NCBI RefSeq assembly: GCF_019334725.1
Contig: NZ_CP079818.1
Span: forward strand, 682,001-746,000
Length of the DNA stretch: 64,000 nt
From: Neisseria perflava
GTDB lineage: Bacteria > Pseudomonadota > Gammaproteobacteria > Burkholderiales > Neisseriaceae
Reading direction: 5' to 3'
In this document: positions 9,024 through 17,915 of the stretch, piece by piece
How positions within the stretch are numbered: position 1 is the first letter of the stretch
How the letters are laid out: each line of letters begins with the position of its first letter
The notes under the pieces: model-generated
The model's database searches: none
Seen by the model: only the letters and a program-made list of their open reading frames with translations
Told to the model about the DNA's origin: nothing
Position numbers and translations under genes: made by a program

Positions 9024-9617
9024 TTATTTATTCCAGTCTTTTACAAAAATCAAGACACTAGGGAAAGTATAATTACTGGAAAGACCTTGTACTTCACCTT
9101 CAGAATAAGCTAGTGTGGCAACAACTTTTCCATTTTTGGTGCAACTATAGGCATCGCTAAGTTCGTAATACATTCCTGATGATGGGGTATTTTTACTTAC
9201 CATTACCTGGTTTATATAATTTTCTTGGTAGGTGTTAGGTGTGCCAATTTCACCCGAATGATGTGTACACCATGCCTGAAAGGTGTCTTTTGCTTTTTGA
9301 ATGATATGTCGGTCATTTCCATAACTATCTGTTGCGGCATAGTTCTCTAGCCGCTCTCCATTTTTTACTCCCAGGGTTTCTCTGCTTGTGGATAGGTATG
9401 ATAAAGCTTTCGAGATTTGCTGTGCGGTTTGGTTTACAGCACCAATCGGCAGCCATTTATTGCTAAATTCGCCAAATGGTAAATGCAGATTATCGTGAAG
9501 TTCACTGTGTTCAAGCGTTAAAGGTTGGTTTGTTTTAAATAATCCAGGATCCGTAGCCGAGCAAGCACTAAGCATAATGCTAAAAATAGATAGGGAAACA
9601 AATTTAATGGTTCTCAT
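9024..9617 (-). CDS. Hypothetical lipoprotein, AT-rich
   Basis: A 197-residue protein not recognised. It has a lipoprotein signal peptide with lipobox LSAC (Cys 19) and a polar, mostly soluble body containing two later cysteines (near AWCTHH and YSCTK) that could form a disulfide. Base composition is noticeably richer in A+T than neighbouring housekeeping genes, suggesting a different origin. The next gene upstream (9652-10455) runs in the same direction 34 bases away and is also secreted, so the pair may be an operon. Both share a pattern of a small predicted periplasmic or surface protein; no function can be offered. Confidence 0.7.
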   Translation of the reverse strand: MRTIKFVSLSIFSIMLSACSATDPGLFKTNQPLTLEHSELHDNLHLPFGEFSNKWLPIGAVNQTAQQISKALSYLSTSRETLGVKNGERLENYAATDSYGNDRHIIQKAKDTFQAWCTHHSGEIGTPNTYQENYINQVMVSKNTPSSGMYYELSDAYSCTKNGKVVATLAYSEGEVQGLSSNYTFPSVLIFVKDWNK

Positions 9618-9651
9618 TATGTGCCTCTAAAAGAATTATAGAAGAATAGGG

Positions 9652-10455
9652 TTAGTAGAGATTTTTCTTGCAATCAGCAATTGCGTTTTTGAAAGGTAGG
9701 GTTAGTTTGTCTATTTCATTTTGTATTTGTCTTGATGGATGTATCTCAGTTCGTTTAAACCAGTAATTTTTACCACTAGAGCGATTTTGTATCTCAACTA
9801 AATCCTTACCTTTTGTATTGATGATTAAGTTGATACCGTTGATAGTATCACCAATCTTAAGGTTTTTCCTCCATGAGGATATTAACCGCTCTTGAAGTTT
9901 TTCAATTTTTAGCTGGGGTTCTCTGATGCACTCTTCCCTTGCTTGATAAATACGCTGCTGTTCTTTTTCTTCTTGTAACTTTAGATTCTTTCTGGCTTCT
10001 AGCAAATTATTTCCTTGTTCGGTCATATGGATTTCTTGAGTGTTAAAAGAAATAGTTATAGAGGTATTATCTATGCCTGAGCAAGAAACATTTACGAAAG
10101 AGTTATATCCTGTAAAAGTTAAAGATGGGAAAACCACTGCTTCAGAGTTTGGGTAGGTTTCTATATTTGGGAGGTCAGATGACCAAACTCCGTGGTTTTG
10201 CTCACACCAATTTCGTAAATGGTAGTGGAGAAGTCGATAACTCTTGTTGTCCCTGTCAAAAAACGCATTTATTTTGTAAGTATATGTATCTACTCTAATG
10301 TTGTTTAGATATGTAGATTTTTTAAATTGAATATCAAGTTTATCAAATAGTTCTTGAATATTGAGTCCGTTATGTTTGGCATTGCTTCTATCAGGTAGTG
10401 CAGCATGGGTGAAATAAGGAATACACATCAAGACTAATAGTATAATTTTTTTCAT
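9652..10455 (-). CDS. Hypothetical secreted protein, AT-rich
   Basis: A 267-residue protein not recognised. The N-terminus KKIILLVLMCIPYFTHAA is a signal peptide cut near residue 19. The middle (about 145-200) is rich in Gln, Glu, Lys and Arg with heptad-like spacing, probably a coiled coil. The stretch after it, GDTINGINLIINTKGKDLVEIQ, resembles a small beta domain. Four cysteines occur in the mature part (NWCEQN, VSCSG, EECIRE, ADCKKN). Composition is AT-rich like its downstream partner at 9024. Just upstream, 10456-10585 has no gene I can support. Confidence 0.65.
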   Translation of the reverse strand: MKKIILLVLMCIPYFTHAALPDRSNAKHNGLNIQELFDKLDIQFKKSTYLNNIRVDTYTYKINAFFDRDNKSYRLLHYHLRNWCEQNHGVWSSDLPNIETYPNSEAVVFPSLTFTGYNSFVNVSCSGIDNTSITISFNTQEIHMTEQGNNLLEARKNLKLQEEKEQQRIYQAREECIREPQLKIEKLQERLISSWRKNLKIGDTINGINLIINTKGKDLVEIQNRSSGKNYWFKRTEIHPSRQIQNEIDKLTLPFKNAIADCKKNLY

Positions 10456-10585
10456 ATTAATTCTCTCCGAGATGCTGGAAAGTTAGGAACCTGCTTAGTT
10501 TTTGTTAGGCTAATGTTGCCGTTGTATCGGATCATCTGTATGCGTTTGGGTAGTTGTTTTCGTTTTCTTATTAAATACCAATATA

Positions 10586-11017
10586 TTACCGCTTCAATGC
10601 CAGCGTCAACACACCCGCGGTTACCAAGCCTAGGCCTATCCATTCCTGCGTGCTTGGGCGTTCGTCTAAGAAAACGACGGCCATCAGGGCGACCAAGACC
10701 AGGCTGAATTTGTCGACGGGGGCGACTTGCGAGGCGTTACCCAGTTGCAGGGCTTTAAAATAGGCGAGCCAAGATGCGCCGGTAGCAAGGCCGGATAGGA
10801 TGAGGAATGTCCAGTTGCGGCCGGTAAAGCCGTTCACACCCTGCCATTTGCCGGTGTAGGTTAAAAACAATAACAAAGCGGCAAGGATGACTAAGGTGCG
10901 GATGAAGGTGGCGAAATCTGAATCTATACCCTGTAAACCCATTTTGGCGAAGATAGCGGTCAATGAGGCGAAGCCTGCCGATGCCAATGCCCAAAACAGC
11001 CATGCGTTGCTGCTCAT
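10586..11017 (-). CDS. Small EamA-family membrane protein
   Basis: A 143-residue protein with about five hydrophobic segments corresponding to one EamA (drug/metabolite transporter) repeat; full-length members have two repeats and about 300 residues. The pattern FWALASAGFASLTAIFAKMG at the N-terminus and LDERPSTQEWIGLGLVTAGV at the C-terminus is typical. Single-repeat members exist and probably dimerise, so this need not be a fragment. The substrate is unknown. Confidence 0.75.
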   Translation of the reverse strand: MSSNAWLFWALASAGFASLTAIFAKMGLQGIDSDFATFIRTLVILAALLLFLTYTGKWQGVNGFTGRNWTFLILSGLATGASWLAYFKALQLGNASQVAPVDKFSLVLVALMAVVFLDERPSTQEWIGLGLVTAGVLTLALKR

Positions 11018-11195
11018 GTTTTATTCCTTTGTTTTAAATTGTTGACAATATGAATCCGCTTGTTAATGAAATATCGAAATTTTCACTGCGGTTTGTCTTT
11101 GGAAAACGCTATAATAGAACGAATATTCTTTTTCTTCCAGCCGTCTTTATTGTATTGTTTCAGATGGCCTTTCCCTCTCTCAATAAAGGAAAATC

Positions 11196-12872
11196 ATGAG
11201 CTTCAAAACCGATGCTGAAATTGCCCAGTCTTCCACCATGCGCCCGATTGGTGAAATTGCCGCCAAGCTGGGTTTGAACGTTGACAACATCGAGCCCTAT
11301 GGTCATTACAAAGCCAAAATCAATCCTGCCGAGGCATTCAAGCTGCCGCAAAAACAAGGCCGTCTGATTTTGGTTACCGCCATTAATCCTACTCCTGCGG
11401 GTGAGGGTAAAACCACTGTAACCATCGGTTTGGCAGATGCATTGCGCCATATCGGCAAAGATTCGGTGATCGCCCTGCGCGAGCCTTCTTTGGGTCCGGT
11501 GTTTGGTGTTAAAGGCGGTGCTGCAGGTGGCGGCTATGCCCAAGTTTTGCCGATGGAAGACATCAACCTGCACTTCACCGGCGACTTCCACGCCATTGGT
11601 GCGGCGAATAACTTGCTCGCTGCCATGCTTGATAACCATATCTACCAAGGCAACGAGTTGAACATCGATCCGAAACGTGTGCTGTGGCGTCGCGTGGTCG
11701 ATATGAACGACCGCCAGTTGCGTAACATCATCGACGGCATGGGTAAACCTGTTGACGGCGTGATGCGTCCTGACGGTTTTGACATTACCGTTGCTTCCGA
11801 AGTGATGGCGGTATTCTGCCTTGCCAAAGACATCAGCGATTTGAAAGAGCGTTTGGGCAACATCCTTGTCGCCTATGCCAAAGACGGTAGTCCTGTTTAC
11901 GCCAAAGATTTGAAAGCGAATGGCGCGATGGCGGCATTGCTCAAAGATGCGATTAAGCCTAACTTAGTGCAAACCATCGAAGGCACTCCGGCCTTTGTAC
12001 ATGGCGGCCCGTTCGCCAACATCGCCCACGGCTGTAACTCTGTAACGGCCACCCGTTTGGCGAAACACCTTGCCGATTATGCGGTAACCGAAGCAGGCTT
12101 CGGTGCGGATTTGGGCGCGGAAAAATTCTGCGACATCAAATGCCGCCTTGCTGATTTGAAACCTGATGCGGCTGTTGTCGTGGCCACTGTCCGCGCTTTG
12201 AAATACAACGGCGGCGTGGAGCGTGCCAACCTCGGCGAAGAAAACCTCGAAGCGTTGGCAAAAGGTCTGCCTAATCTGCTGAAACACATTTCCAACCTGA
12301 AAAACGTATTCGGCCTGCCTGTGGTGGTTGCCATCAACCGCTTCGTATCCGACTCAGATGCCGAGTTGGCCATGATTGAAAAAGCCTGTGCGGAACACGG
12401 CGTTGAAGTTTCCCTGACTGAAGTATGGGGCAAAGGCGGCGCGGGTGGTGCAGACTTGGCGCACAAAGTCGTCAACGCCATCGAAAACCAACCGAATAAC
12501 TTCAAGTTTGCCTACGATGTTGAGTTGAGCATTAAAGACAAAATCCGTGCGATTGCTCAAAAAGTGTACGGCGCGGAAGATGTTGATTTCAGCGCGGAAG
12601 CGTCTGCCGAAATCGCTTCACTGGAAAAACTGGGCTTGGACAAAATGCCGGTCTGCATGGCGAAAACCCAATATTCTTTGAGCGACAACGCCAAACTCTT
12701 GGGCTGCCCTGAAGGCTTCCGCATTACCGTGCGCGGCATTACCGTTTCTTCCGGTGCGGGCTTCATCGTTGCATTGTGCGGCAATATGATGAAAATGCCG
12801 GGTCTGCCGAAAGTTCCGGCTGCCGAGAAAATCGATGTGGACGCAGAAGGCGTGATTCACGGCTTGTTCTGA
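11196..12872 (+). CDS. fhs: Formate--tetrahydrofolate ligase
   Basis: ATP-dependent synthesis of 10-formyltetrahydrofolate from formate and tetrahydrofolate, feeding purine synthesis and initiator-tRNA formylation. The 558-residue protein has the P-loop TPAGEGKTTVTIGLADAL near residue 68 and the conserved LREPSLGPVFGVKGGAAGGG and GPFANIAHGCNS blocks. Length is full. The start ATG 11196 follows an AAAGGAAA ribosome-binding site. It is monocistronic, closed by the hairpin at 12896. purH, which uses 10-formyltetrahydrofolate, lies at 44 kb. Confidence 0.96.
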   Translation: MSFKTDAEIAQSSTMRPIGEIAAKLGLNVDNIEPYGHYKAKINPAEAFKLPQKQGRLILVTAINPTPAGEGKTTVTIGLADALRHIGKDSVIALREPSLGPVFGVKGGAAGGGYAQVLPMEDINLHFTGDFHAIGAANNLLAAMLDNHIYQGNELNIDPKRVLWRRVVDMNDRQLRNIIDGMGKPVDGVMRPDGFDITVASEVMAVFCLAKDISDLKERLGNILVAYAKDGSPVYAKDLKANGAMAALLKDAIKPNLVQTIEGTPAFVHGGPFANIAHGCNSVTATRLAKHLADYAVTEAGFGADLGAEKFCDIKCRLADLKPDAAVVVATVRALKYNGGVERANLGEENLEALAKGLPNLLKHISNLKNVFGLPVVVAINRFVSDSDAELAMIEKACAEHGVEVSLTEVWGKGGAGGADLAHKVVNAIENQPNNFKFAYDVELSIKDKIRAIAQKVYGAEDVDFSAEASAEIASLEKLGLDKMPVCMAKTQYSLSDNAKLLGCPEGFRITVRGITVSSGAGFIVALCGNMMKMPGLPKVPAAEKIDVDAEGVIHGLF

Positions 12873-12895
12873 TTTAGATTGATATTGAAATAGAT

Positions 12896-12931
12896 AAAGG
12901 CCGTCTGAAACCGAGGTTTCAGACGGCCTTT
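12896..12931. terminator. Inverted uptake-sequence hairpin
   Basis: 17-bp perfect stem (12896-12912 with 12915-12931) between the convergent fhs and glycosyltransferase genes. Confidence 0.8.
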
Positions 12932-12937
12932 TATAAT

Positions 12938-13867
12938 TTAAGTGAATTTCAACCGGCTTTTTAAGAAATTGAAGAACTTGTCTATCATACCGAACAACGT
13001 ATTACGGTCTTCGCCAAACAATGAAATGCTGCGGTCTTTGCTGATTCTGTCATAAGCGGCAAAAATGGTTTTCAGCTCTTCTGTGGTTAAACGCAGTTGC
13101 TTTTCATGCAAGATTCGGCTTAAGAGGGTTACTTCTACTGGGTTCAAATCAGGGAAAAGGTGACTGAACCACAGTTCCATGGTGTATTGGACGGATCTGT
13201 TGATTTTGTCTCTTTTTTTGCTTTCTTGAGCTGTGTGCATCCTGTAAGACAACAAAGATTCGGGCAGGTTGGCAAAGGTTTTGCCATGTAGGGCGCATTG
13301 TACCCACATATGGAAATCGGGAGCGGTTTCTGTCGCGGTGTAGTTTATCCCAAGGTTTTTAATGCTATCGTGCCGCCACATGGTGGTGGGGTTGAACATG
13401 TTTTGGGCGGCAAAGGAGAGAAAGGCTTTAATGTCTTTGTCGAGCAGGGGGAGGTCGCTTAAAACGGGTTCTCTTCCGGTTTGGTCATCAAAAAAGATGG
13501 TGGCTTGGCTGCCGACAATATCGATTTCGGGATGGCTGTCTAAGAATTGAATTTGTTTTTCAAAACGATCCAAGGCGCAAATATCGTCCGCGTCCATTCG
13601 TGCCACATATTCGACTTCTACGTCTTTGAGCATATCCATGGCAAATTGGCAGGCAAACGGCTCACCCCTGTTTTCCGGAAGGTGGAAAACCTGCAAACGT
13701 GAATCTTTAGCTGCGTAAGCTTCGAGGATTTCTCCGGTTTTGTCTGTTGAAGCGTCATTGATAGCGATGACGAAAAAGTCGCGGAATGTTTGATTCAATA
13801 CCGAATCCAAGCATTCGGGCAAATAAGCTTCGGCGCAATAGGCCGGCAAAATAACGGCGAGTTTCAT
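12938..13867 (-). CDS. Family 2 glycosyltransferase
   Basis: A 309-residue GT-A-fold transferase. The N-terminal block LAVILPAYCAEAYLPECLDSV, the NDASTDKT nucleotide-binding motif and the metal-binding ARMDADD (near residue 90) are clear. No membrane segments are seen. Family 2 enzymes add sugars to lipooligosaccharide, capsule or protein glycans; in Neisseria a lipooligosaccharide or glycan role is likely, but the acceptor and sugar cannot be inferred, and no sugar-pathway genes adjoin it. No homopolymeric tract that might cause phase variation is visible in the frame. Confidence 0.85.
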   Translation of the reverse strand: MKLAVILPAYCAEAYLPECLDSVLNQTFRDFFVIAINDASTDKTGEILEAYAAKDSRLQVFHLPENRGEPFACQFAMDMLKDVEVEYVARMDADDICALDRFEKQIQFLDSHPEIDIVGSQATIFFDDQTGREPVLSDLPLLDKDIKAFLSFAAQNMFNPTTMWRHDSIKNLGINYTATETAPDFHMWVQCALHGKTFANLPESLLSYRMHTAQESKKRDKINRSVQYTMELWFSHLFPDLNPVEVTLLSRILHEKQLRLTTEELKTIFAAYDRISKDRSISLFGEDRNTLFGMIDKFFNFLKSRLKFT

Positions 13868-13931
13868 GTTTGCTTTCGATGTGTTTTGATGTGTGGTCGG
13901 TGGAAGATTTTACTATAAATTTCCCAAAAGC

Positions 13932-13975
13932 TAAGGCCGTCTGAAACCTTATTTTCAAGTTTCCAGACGGCCTTA
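13932..13975. terminator. Inverted uptake-sequence hairpin
   Basis: TAAGGCCGTCTGAAA at 13932 and TTTCCAGACGGCCTTA ending at 13975. The right arm has an extra C, leaving a bulge. It is downstream of fba on the minus strand. Confidence 0.7.
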
Positions 13976-13995
13976 GTGTGAATCCGAGATACGGA

Positions 13996-15060
13996 TTATT
14001 TAACGATTTGGTTCAATTCGCCTTTGGCGTATTTGGTTGCCATTTTTTCCAAAGAAATCGGTTTGATTTTGTCGGCTTGGCCTTCGCAACCGAATGCGAG
14101 GTAGCGGTCAAGACAGATTTGTTTCATGGCTTCGACGGTTTTGCTCAAGTATTTGCGCGGGTCGAATTCGGATGGGTTTTCTGCCATGAAGCGGCGGATG
14201 GCACCGGTAGAGGCAAGGCGCAAGTCGGTATCGATGTTGACTTTGCGCACGCCGTGTTTGATGCCTTCGACGATTTCTTCAACCGGTACGCCGTAGGTTT
14301 CACCGATTTTGCCGCCGTATTCGTTGATGACTTTCAGCCATTCTTGCGGAACGGAGCTGGAGCCGTGCATCACGATGTGGGTGTTGGGCAGGGCTTGGTG
14401 GATTTCTTTGATGCGGTCGATACGCAATACGTCGCCTGTGGGCGGACGGGTGAATTTGTACGCGCCGTGGCTGGTGCCGACGGCAATAGCCAATGCGTCA
14501 ACGCCGGTATCTTTAACGAAACGTACGGCATCTTCGACGCTGGTCAGCATTTGGTCGTGGGAAAGTTTGCCCACTGCGCCGACGCCGTCTTCCTCGCCGG
14601 CTTCGCCGGTTTCGAGGTTGCCCAATACGCCGATTTCGCCTTCAACGGACACGCCGCAAGCGTGGGAGAAGTTGACCACGGTACGGGTGGCGTTGACGTT
14701 GTATTCGTAAGAAGAAGGGGTTTTGCCGTCTTCCATCAGCGAGCCGTCCATCATCACGGAGGAGAAGCCCAGTTGGATGGAGCGTTGGCACACATCAGGA
14801 GATGCGCCGTGGTCTTGGTGCATTACGACAGGGATGTGTGGGAATTCTTCGACTGCGGCCAAAATCAGATGGCGCAGGAATGGGGCACCTGCGTATTTGC
14901 GTGCGCCTGCGGATGCTTGAACGATAACGGGGGCGTTGACTTGGTCGGCCGCCTCCATGATGGCGCGCATCTGTTCGAGGTTGTTAACGTTGAATGCGGG
15001 CAGACCGTAGCTGTTTTCGGCAGCATGGTCCAATAATTGGCGCATGGATACGAGTGCCAT
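13996..15060 (-). CDS. fba: Class II fructose-bisphosphate aldolase
   Basis: Zinc-dependent aldolase cleaving fructose-1,6-bisphosphate, or forming it in gluconeogenesis. The 354-residue protein shows the metal-binding MHQDHGAS near residue 80, GTSHGAYKF, and MHGSSSVP; these are the class II signatures of the Calvin-cycle-like (CbbA) subgroup. Start ATG 15060 has an AGGAGCTCC ribosome-binding site. Meningococcal class II aldolase has also been reported on the cell surface, as a moonlighting adhesin; nothing in this sequence bears on that. Confidence 0.95.
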   Translation of the reverse strand: MALVSMRQLLDHAAENSYGLPAFNVNNLEQMRAIMEAADQVNAPVIVQASAGARKYAGAPFLRHLILAAVEEFPHIPVVMHQDHGASPDVCQRSIQLGFSSVMMDGSLMEDGKTPSSYEYNVNATRTVVNFSHACGVSVEGEIGVLGNLETGEAGEEDGVGAVGKLSHDQMLTSVEDAVRFVKDTGVDALAIAVGTSHGAYKFTRPPTGDVLRIDRIKEIHQALPNTHIVMHGSSSVPQEWLKVINEYGGKIGETYGVPVEEIVEGIKHGVRKVNIDTDLRLASTGAIRRFMAENPSEFDPRKYLSKTVEAMKQICLDRYLAFGCEGQADKIKPISLEKMATKYAKGELNQIVK

Positions 15061-15210
15061 AAGGAGCTCCTGAGGTAGTAAAGGGTAAATTTATCCAATA
15101 AATTATAATGTTTTTTGAAATGAAAGACTACAAGCTATTACATTGTTTTTATATATTAACGAACAGGGTCTCGGTTTATAATGGCGTAGTATTGAAAACG
15201 GGTGTGCAAA

Positions 15211-15639
15211 ATGGATAGGATTTCGGTGGCCGAATGTGATAAGCCTTTGTTTCAGACGGCCTTGACGGTGCAGGTGGGCGATGTGAACTATGGCGGCCAT
15301 CTGGCGAACGATGCGGTGTTGCGTTTGTGCCATGAAGTGCGGATGCGTTGGCTGGCAACGCTGGGTTGGAGCGAAATGGATGCCGGAGGGGCAGGCCTGA
15401 TTATGGCGGATGCGGCGGTGCAGTATTTGGCGCAAGGTCATCATGGCGATGAGCTGTCGGTAGAAATGGGGGTGGCGGGCGTGGCCGGAGTGGGCTTTTC
15501 TTTGCTGTACCGTATCCGCAGGATTTCAGACGGCCTTGTGCTGGCGAAAGTGCAGACAGGCATAGTGTGTTTCGATTATGGCAAGCAACGTGTCTGCCGT
15601 TTGCCTTCGGCCTTGAAAGCAGCATTGGAGGCCGTCTGA
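15211..15639 (+). CDS. Hotdog-fold thioesterase (YbgC/4HBT-like)
   Basis: A 142-residue acyl-CoA thioesterase-like protein. The motif VNYGGHLANDAVL near residue 25 is the hotdog-fold signature. A GTG three codons earlier (15202) is an alternative start. The gene carries three uptake sequences within 438 bases: at about 15250 (read as FQTA), about 15525 (read as SDGL), and one at its end that supplies the TGA stop. The stop is separated from the xerC ATG by one base, so the two are translationally coupled. Substrate unknown. Confidence 0.8.
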   Translation: MDRISVAECDKPLFQTALTVQVGDVNYGGHLANDAVLRLCHEVRMRWLATLGWSEMDAGGAGLIMADAAVQYLAQGHHGDELSVEMGVAGVAGVGFSLLYRIRRISDGLVLAKVQTGIVCFDYGKQRVCRLPSALKAALEAV

Positions 15640-15640
15640 A

Positions 15641-16537
15641 ATGGCGGAATCAAACAATTTTGCGCTTCATCTTGAACGCTATCTGAAAACCTTGCTGCAA
15701 CAAGGCAAGTCAGAGCATACCGTTTCCGCTTATCGGCGCGATTTGAGTGAGTTGATGCGCCTGTTGCCCGATAACCTGGGAAACGGCCTGCCGACGCGCC
15801 GTGATTTTGTGGCGGTATTGAAAAAGCTGTCGCAAAAGGGCTTAAGCGAAAGTAGCTTGGCGCGGAAATTATCGGTGTGGCGGCAGTATTGCAGTTGGCT
15901 GGTGCAGATAGAAGTCATGGAAAGCGACCCGACATTTAATATGAAAGCGCCGCGCCTGCCCGAACGCCTGCCCAAAGCGCTGCCGCAAGAACCTTTAAAC
16001 CATATTCTTGACCATGCGCCGGTTGATGATGAGTTGGACGTACGCGATAAGGCCATGTTTGAATTGATGTATGGCAGCGGTTTGCGCCTGAGTGAGATAC
16101 AAGGTTTGAATCTGGACGGTATCGTCTTGGATGAAGGCTGGGTCAGCGTGAAGGGTAAAGGCGGCAAGCAGCGGCAAGTGCCTTTGGTGGCTAAAAGCAT
16201 TGCGGCATTGCGCGATTATCTGGCAGTGCGTATTGCCAAAGAGGGCGAGCAGGCCTTGTTCACCAATAAGAACGGCGGCAGGCTGGGGCAACGTCAAATC
16301 CAAAAACGCCTGCAGGCGTGGGCAGTGCGCGTGGGCAGTGCCAGCCATATCTCGCCGCACATGATGCGCCACAGCTATGCAACCCATCTTTTGCAGGCAT
16401 CGGGCGATATCCGTGCCGTACAGGAATTGTTGGGGCACAGCAACCTTTCCGCTACGCAAGTTTATACAAAGCTGGACTTTGACCATTTGGCGCGCGTTTA
16501 TGATGAGGCGCACCCAAGGGCGAAACGGAAAAAATGA
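15641..16537 (+). CDS. xerC: Tyrosine recombinase XerC
   Basis: Site-specific recombinase that resolves chromosome dimers at dif with XerD. The 298-residue protein has the SAM-like N-terminal domain and the catalytic residues: Arg in GSGLRLSE, Lys in VKGKGGKQRQ, HxxR in HMMRHSYATH, the His in LLGHSNLSATQVYT and the nucleophilic Tyr in the same block. The C-terminus VYDEAHPRAKRKK matches XerC rather than XerD. No att sites or phage genes adjoin, supporting a housekeeping role. It starts one base after the preceding stop. Confidence 0.9.
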   Translation: MAESNNFALHLERYLKTLLQQGKSEHTVSAYRRDLSELMRLLPDNLGNGLPTRRDFVAVLKKLSQKGLSESSLARKLSVWRQYCSWLVQIEVMESDPTFNMKAPRLPERLPKALPQEPLNHILDHAPVDDELDVRDKAMFELMYGSGLRLSEIQGLNLDGIVLDEGWVSVKGKGGKQRQVPLVAKSIAALRDYLAVRIAKEGEQALFTNKNGGRLGQRQIQKRLQAWAVRVGSASHISPHMMRHSYATHLLQASGDIRAVQELLGHSNLSATQVYTKLDFDHLARVYDEAHPRAKRKK

Positions 16538-16550
16538 TTTTGTTTGAATT

Positions 16551-16582
16551 AGGCCGTCTGAAAGAATGTTTTCAGACGGCCT
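16551..16582. terminator. Inverted uptake-sequence hairpin after xerC
   Basis: AGGCCGTCTGAAA and its complement around an ATGT-type loop, 13 bases after the xerC stop. Confidence 0.75.
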
Positions 16583-16740
16583 GATGTTTTATGGATAAAA
16601 AATACAGATGGTTTGAAACCATTTGAATTTTTATCGGTCTGATGAGGTTTAAATATTGGCCTGATGTGCGGATGGCATAAAGATTGTAAGAGTCGATGGC
16701 TTTTTTAATACCGTTTATCTTTTCAGATGGCCGCTTGTTT

Positions 16741-16834
16741 GATAATATTAGTAATGAGAGCTAATATCATATTATGATATACAGCCTTTAAAACAGCAGG
16801 TCTATAAACTTTCTCTATAAGCATTAATGCTTAT
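16741..16834 (+). promoter_or_regulatory. tonB control region with Fur-like site and two palindromes
   Basis: The 350-base gap before tonB holds no gene. A GATAATATTAGTAATGAGA stretch (16741-16759) partly matches the 19-bp Fur box. It is followed by the perfect palindrome ATATCATATTATGATAT (16764-16780) and by an 18-bp perfect palindrome ATAAGCATTAATGCTTAT (16817-16834). Iron control of tonB-exbB-exbD by Fur is known in Neisseria; the role of the second palindrome is unknown. Confidence 0.5.
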
Positions 16835-16889
16835 TTTGACTGTAAAACGACTTGCAAACGGGAATTGTTGCTATTAACATAACGGAATT

Positions 16890-17813
16890 ATGGATAAAAA
16901 ACGAATTTTAACTCCAGCCGTCGTGACTTCCGTTGCGTTGATTCACGTCGGTTTGGTTGCACTTTTATGGCACGCGCACAAACCGCCTCCTGTCGAAATA
17001 GCGAATATTGAATTTGTCGATTTAGGCGATTTCGGCGGTGGCGACGGTAGTCCTGAGGGTGAAGGCGCACCTGCTGCCCCCGAGCCTGCCCCCGAACAAC
17101 CGAAGCCAAAACCCAAACCTAAGCCTGTCGAGCCGCCCAAACCTGTTATCAAACCTGTGGTAACGAAAAAAGAAAAAGCGGATATCGTACAGCAAAAGGA
17201 AAAACCAAAACCTATCGAGAAACCTAAGCCCGAGCCTAAGCCGGAACCCAAACCTGAGCCGAAGCCCGAGCCAAAACCTGAACCAAAACCAGAGCCGAAG
17301 GCAGAACCTAAACCATCTCCTAAAGCATCTGAATCCTCAGGCAGCAAAACCGGGCCGAATACTGCTGAAAACGGTAAAGGCAACGGCGAAGGCAAAGCCT
17401 TGGGCGGAGAAGGGAAAGGCAACGGCGGCGGTACGAAAGGTACAGGCAGCGGCCGTGGCGAAGGCAGCGGATCCGGCAGCGGTGGTGCGAAAGGCGAACA
17501 TGGTTCCGGTACCGGTGGCGGAGGTGGTGGTAGCGGTACAGGTGCCGGCAGCAGTAAAGGCAATCCGGCAAAAGGAACCTGCCATATTCCAAGACCTCCG
17601 TATCCTTCACTATCCACTGAAAATGGTGAAGAGGGCTTGGTTGTTTTGAAAGTCTTGGTTGGTCCCGGCGGTAAAGTGGATTCAATTAGTGTGAATAAAT
17701 CAAGTGGTTATAGTCGTCTGGATAATGCAGCGCGTAAAGCCGTTAAAGATGGTAGCTGTCATGCAAGTGTTTGGACTGAATTTAAAGTACCTGTCAAATT
17801 CACGCTTGAATAA
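16890..17813 (+). CDS. tonB: TonB energy transducer
   Basis: Couples the inner-membrane proton-motive force to outer-membrane receptors for iron sources. The 307-residue protein has one N-terminal membrane helix (VVTSVALIHVGLVALLWHAH), a Pro/Lys/Glu-rich periplasmic spacer with tandem KPEP units around residues 110-145, a long glycine-rich stretch (about 150-230) and the C-terminal TonB domain with CHIPRPPYPSLS and GLVVLKVLVGPGGKV. The glycine-rich insert is long for a TonB. It heads the tonB-exbB-exbD operon, about 100 bases before exbB. Confidence 0.93.
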   Translation: MDKKRILTPAVVTSVALIHVGLVALLWHAHKPPPVEIANIEFVDLGDFGGGDGSPEGEGAPAAPEPAPEQPKPKPKPKPVEPPKPVIKPVVTKKEKADIVQQKEKPKPIEKPKPEPKPEPKPEPKPEPKPEPKPEPKAEPKPSPKASESSGSKTGPNTAENGKGNGEGKALGGEGKGNGGGTKGTGSGRGEGSGSGSGGAKGEHGSGTGGGGGGSGTGAGSSKGNPAKGTCHIPRPPYPSLSTENGEEGLVVLKVLVGPGGKVDSISVNKSSGYSRLDNAARKAVKDGSCHASVWTEFKVPVKFTLE

Positions 17814-17915
17814 GTATCTAGGCCTAAGCTGATTGATTAGAAAATATATGCTGTTGGGAAATAATTTTAAATGACCCGATAGAAATTTTAATTTTATTTT
17901 TAACTTGGAAAAATT

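Noticed and set aside
10452..10643. 63-codon minus-strand frame ending near the small EamA gene
   Set aside because: Begins inside the EamA coding region in another frame; no start signal and no recognisable product.
10586..11017. Single-repeat EamA protein as a truncated pseudogene
   Set aside because: It has a complete start and a natural C-terminus, and single-repeat members are known.
13978..15036. 352-codon plus-strand frame opposite fba
   Set aside because: Shadow of the aldolase gene; no recognisable domain.
15641..16537. XerC-like recombinase as a phage or element integrase
   Set aside because: The C-terminus matches housekeeping XerC, and no element genes or att repeats are nearby.
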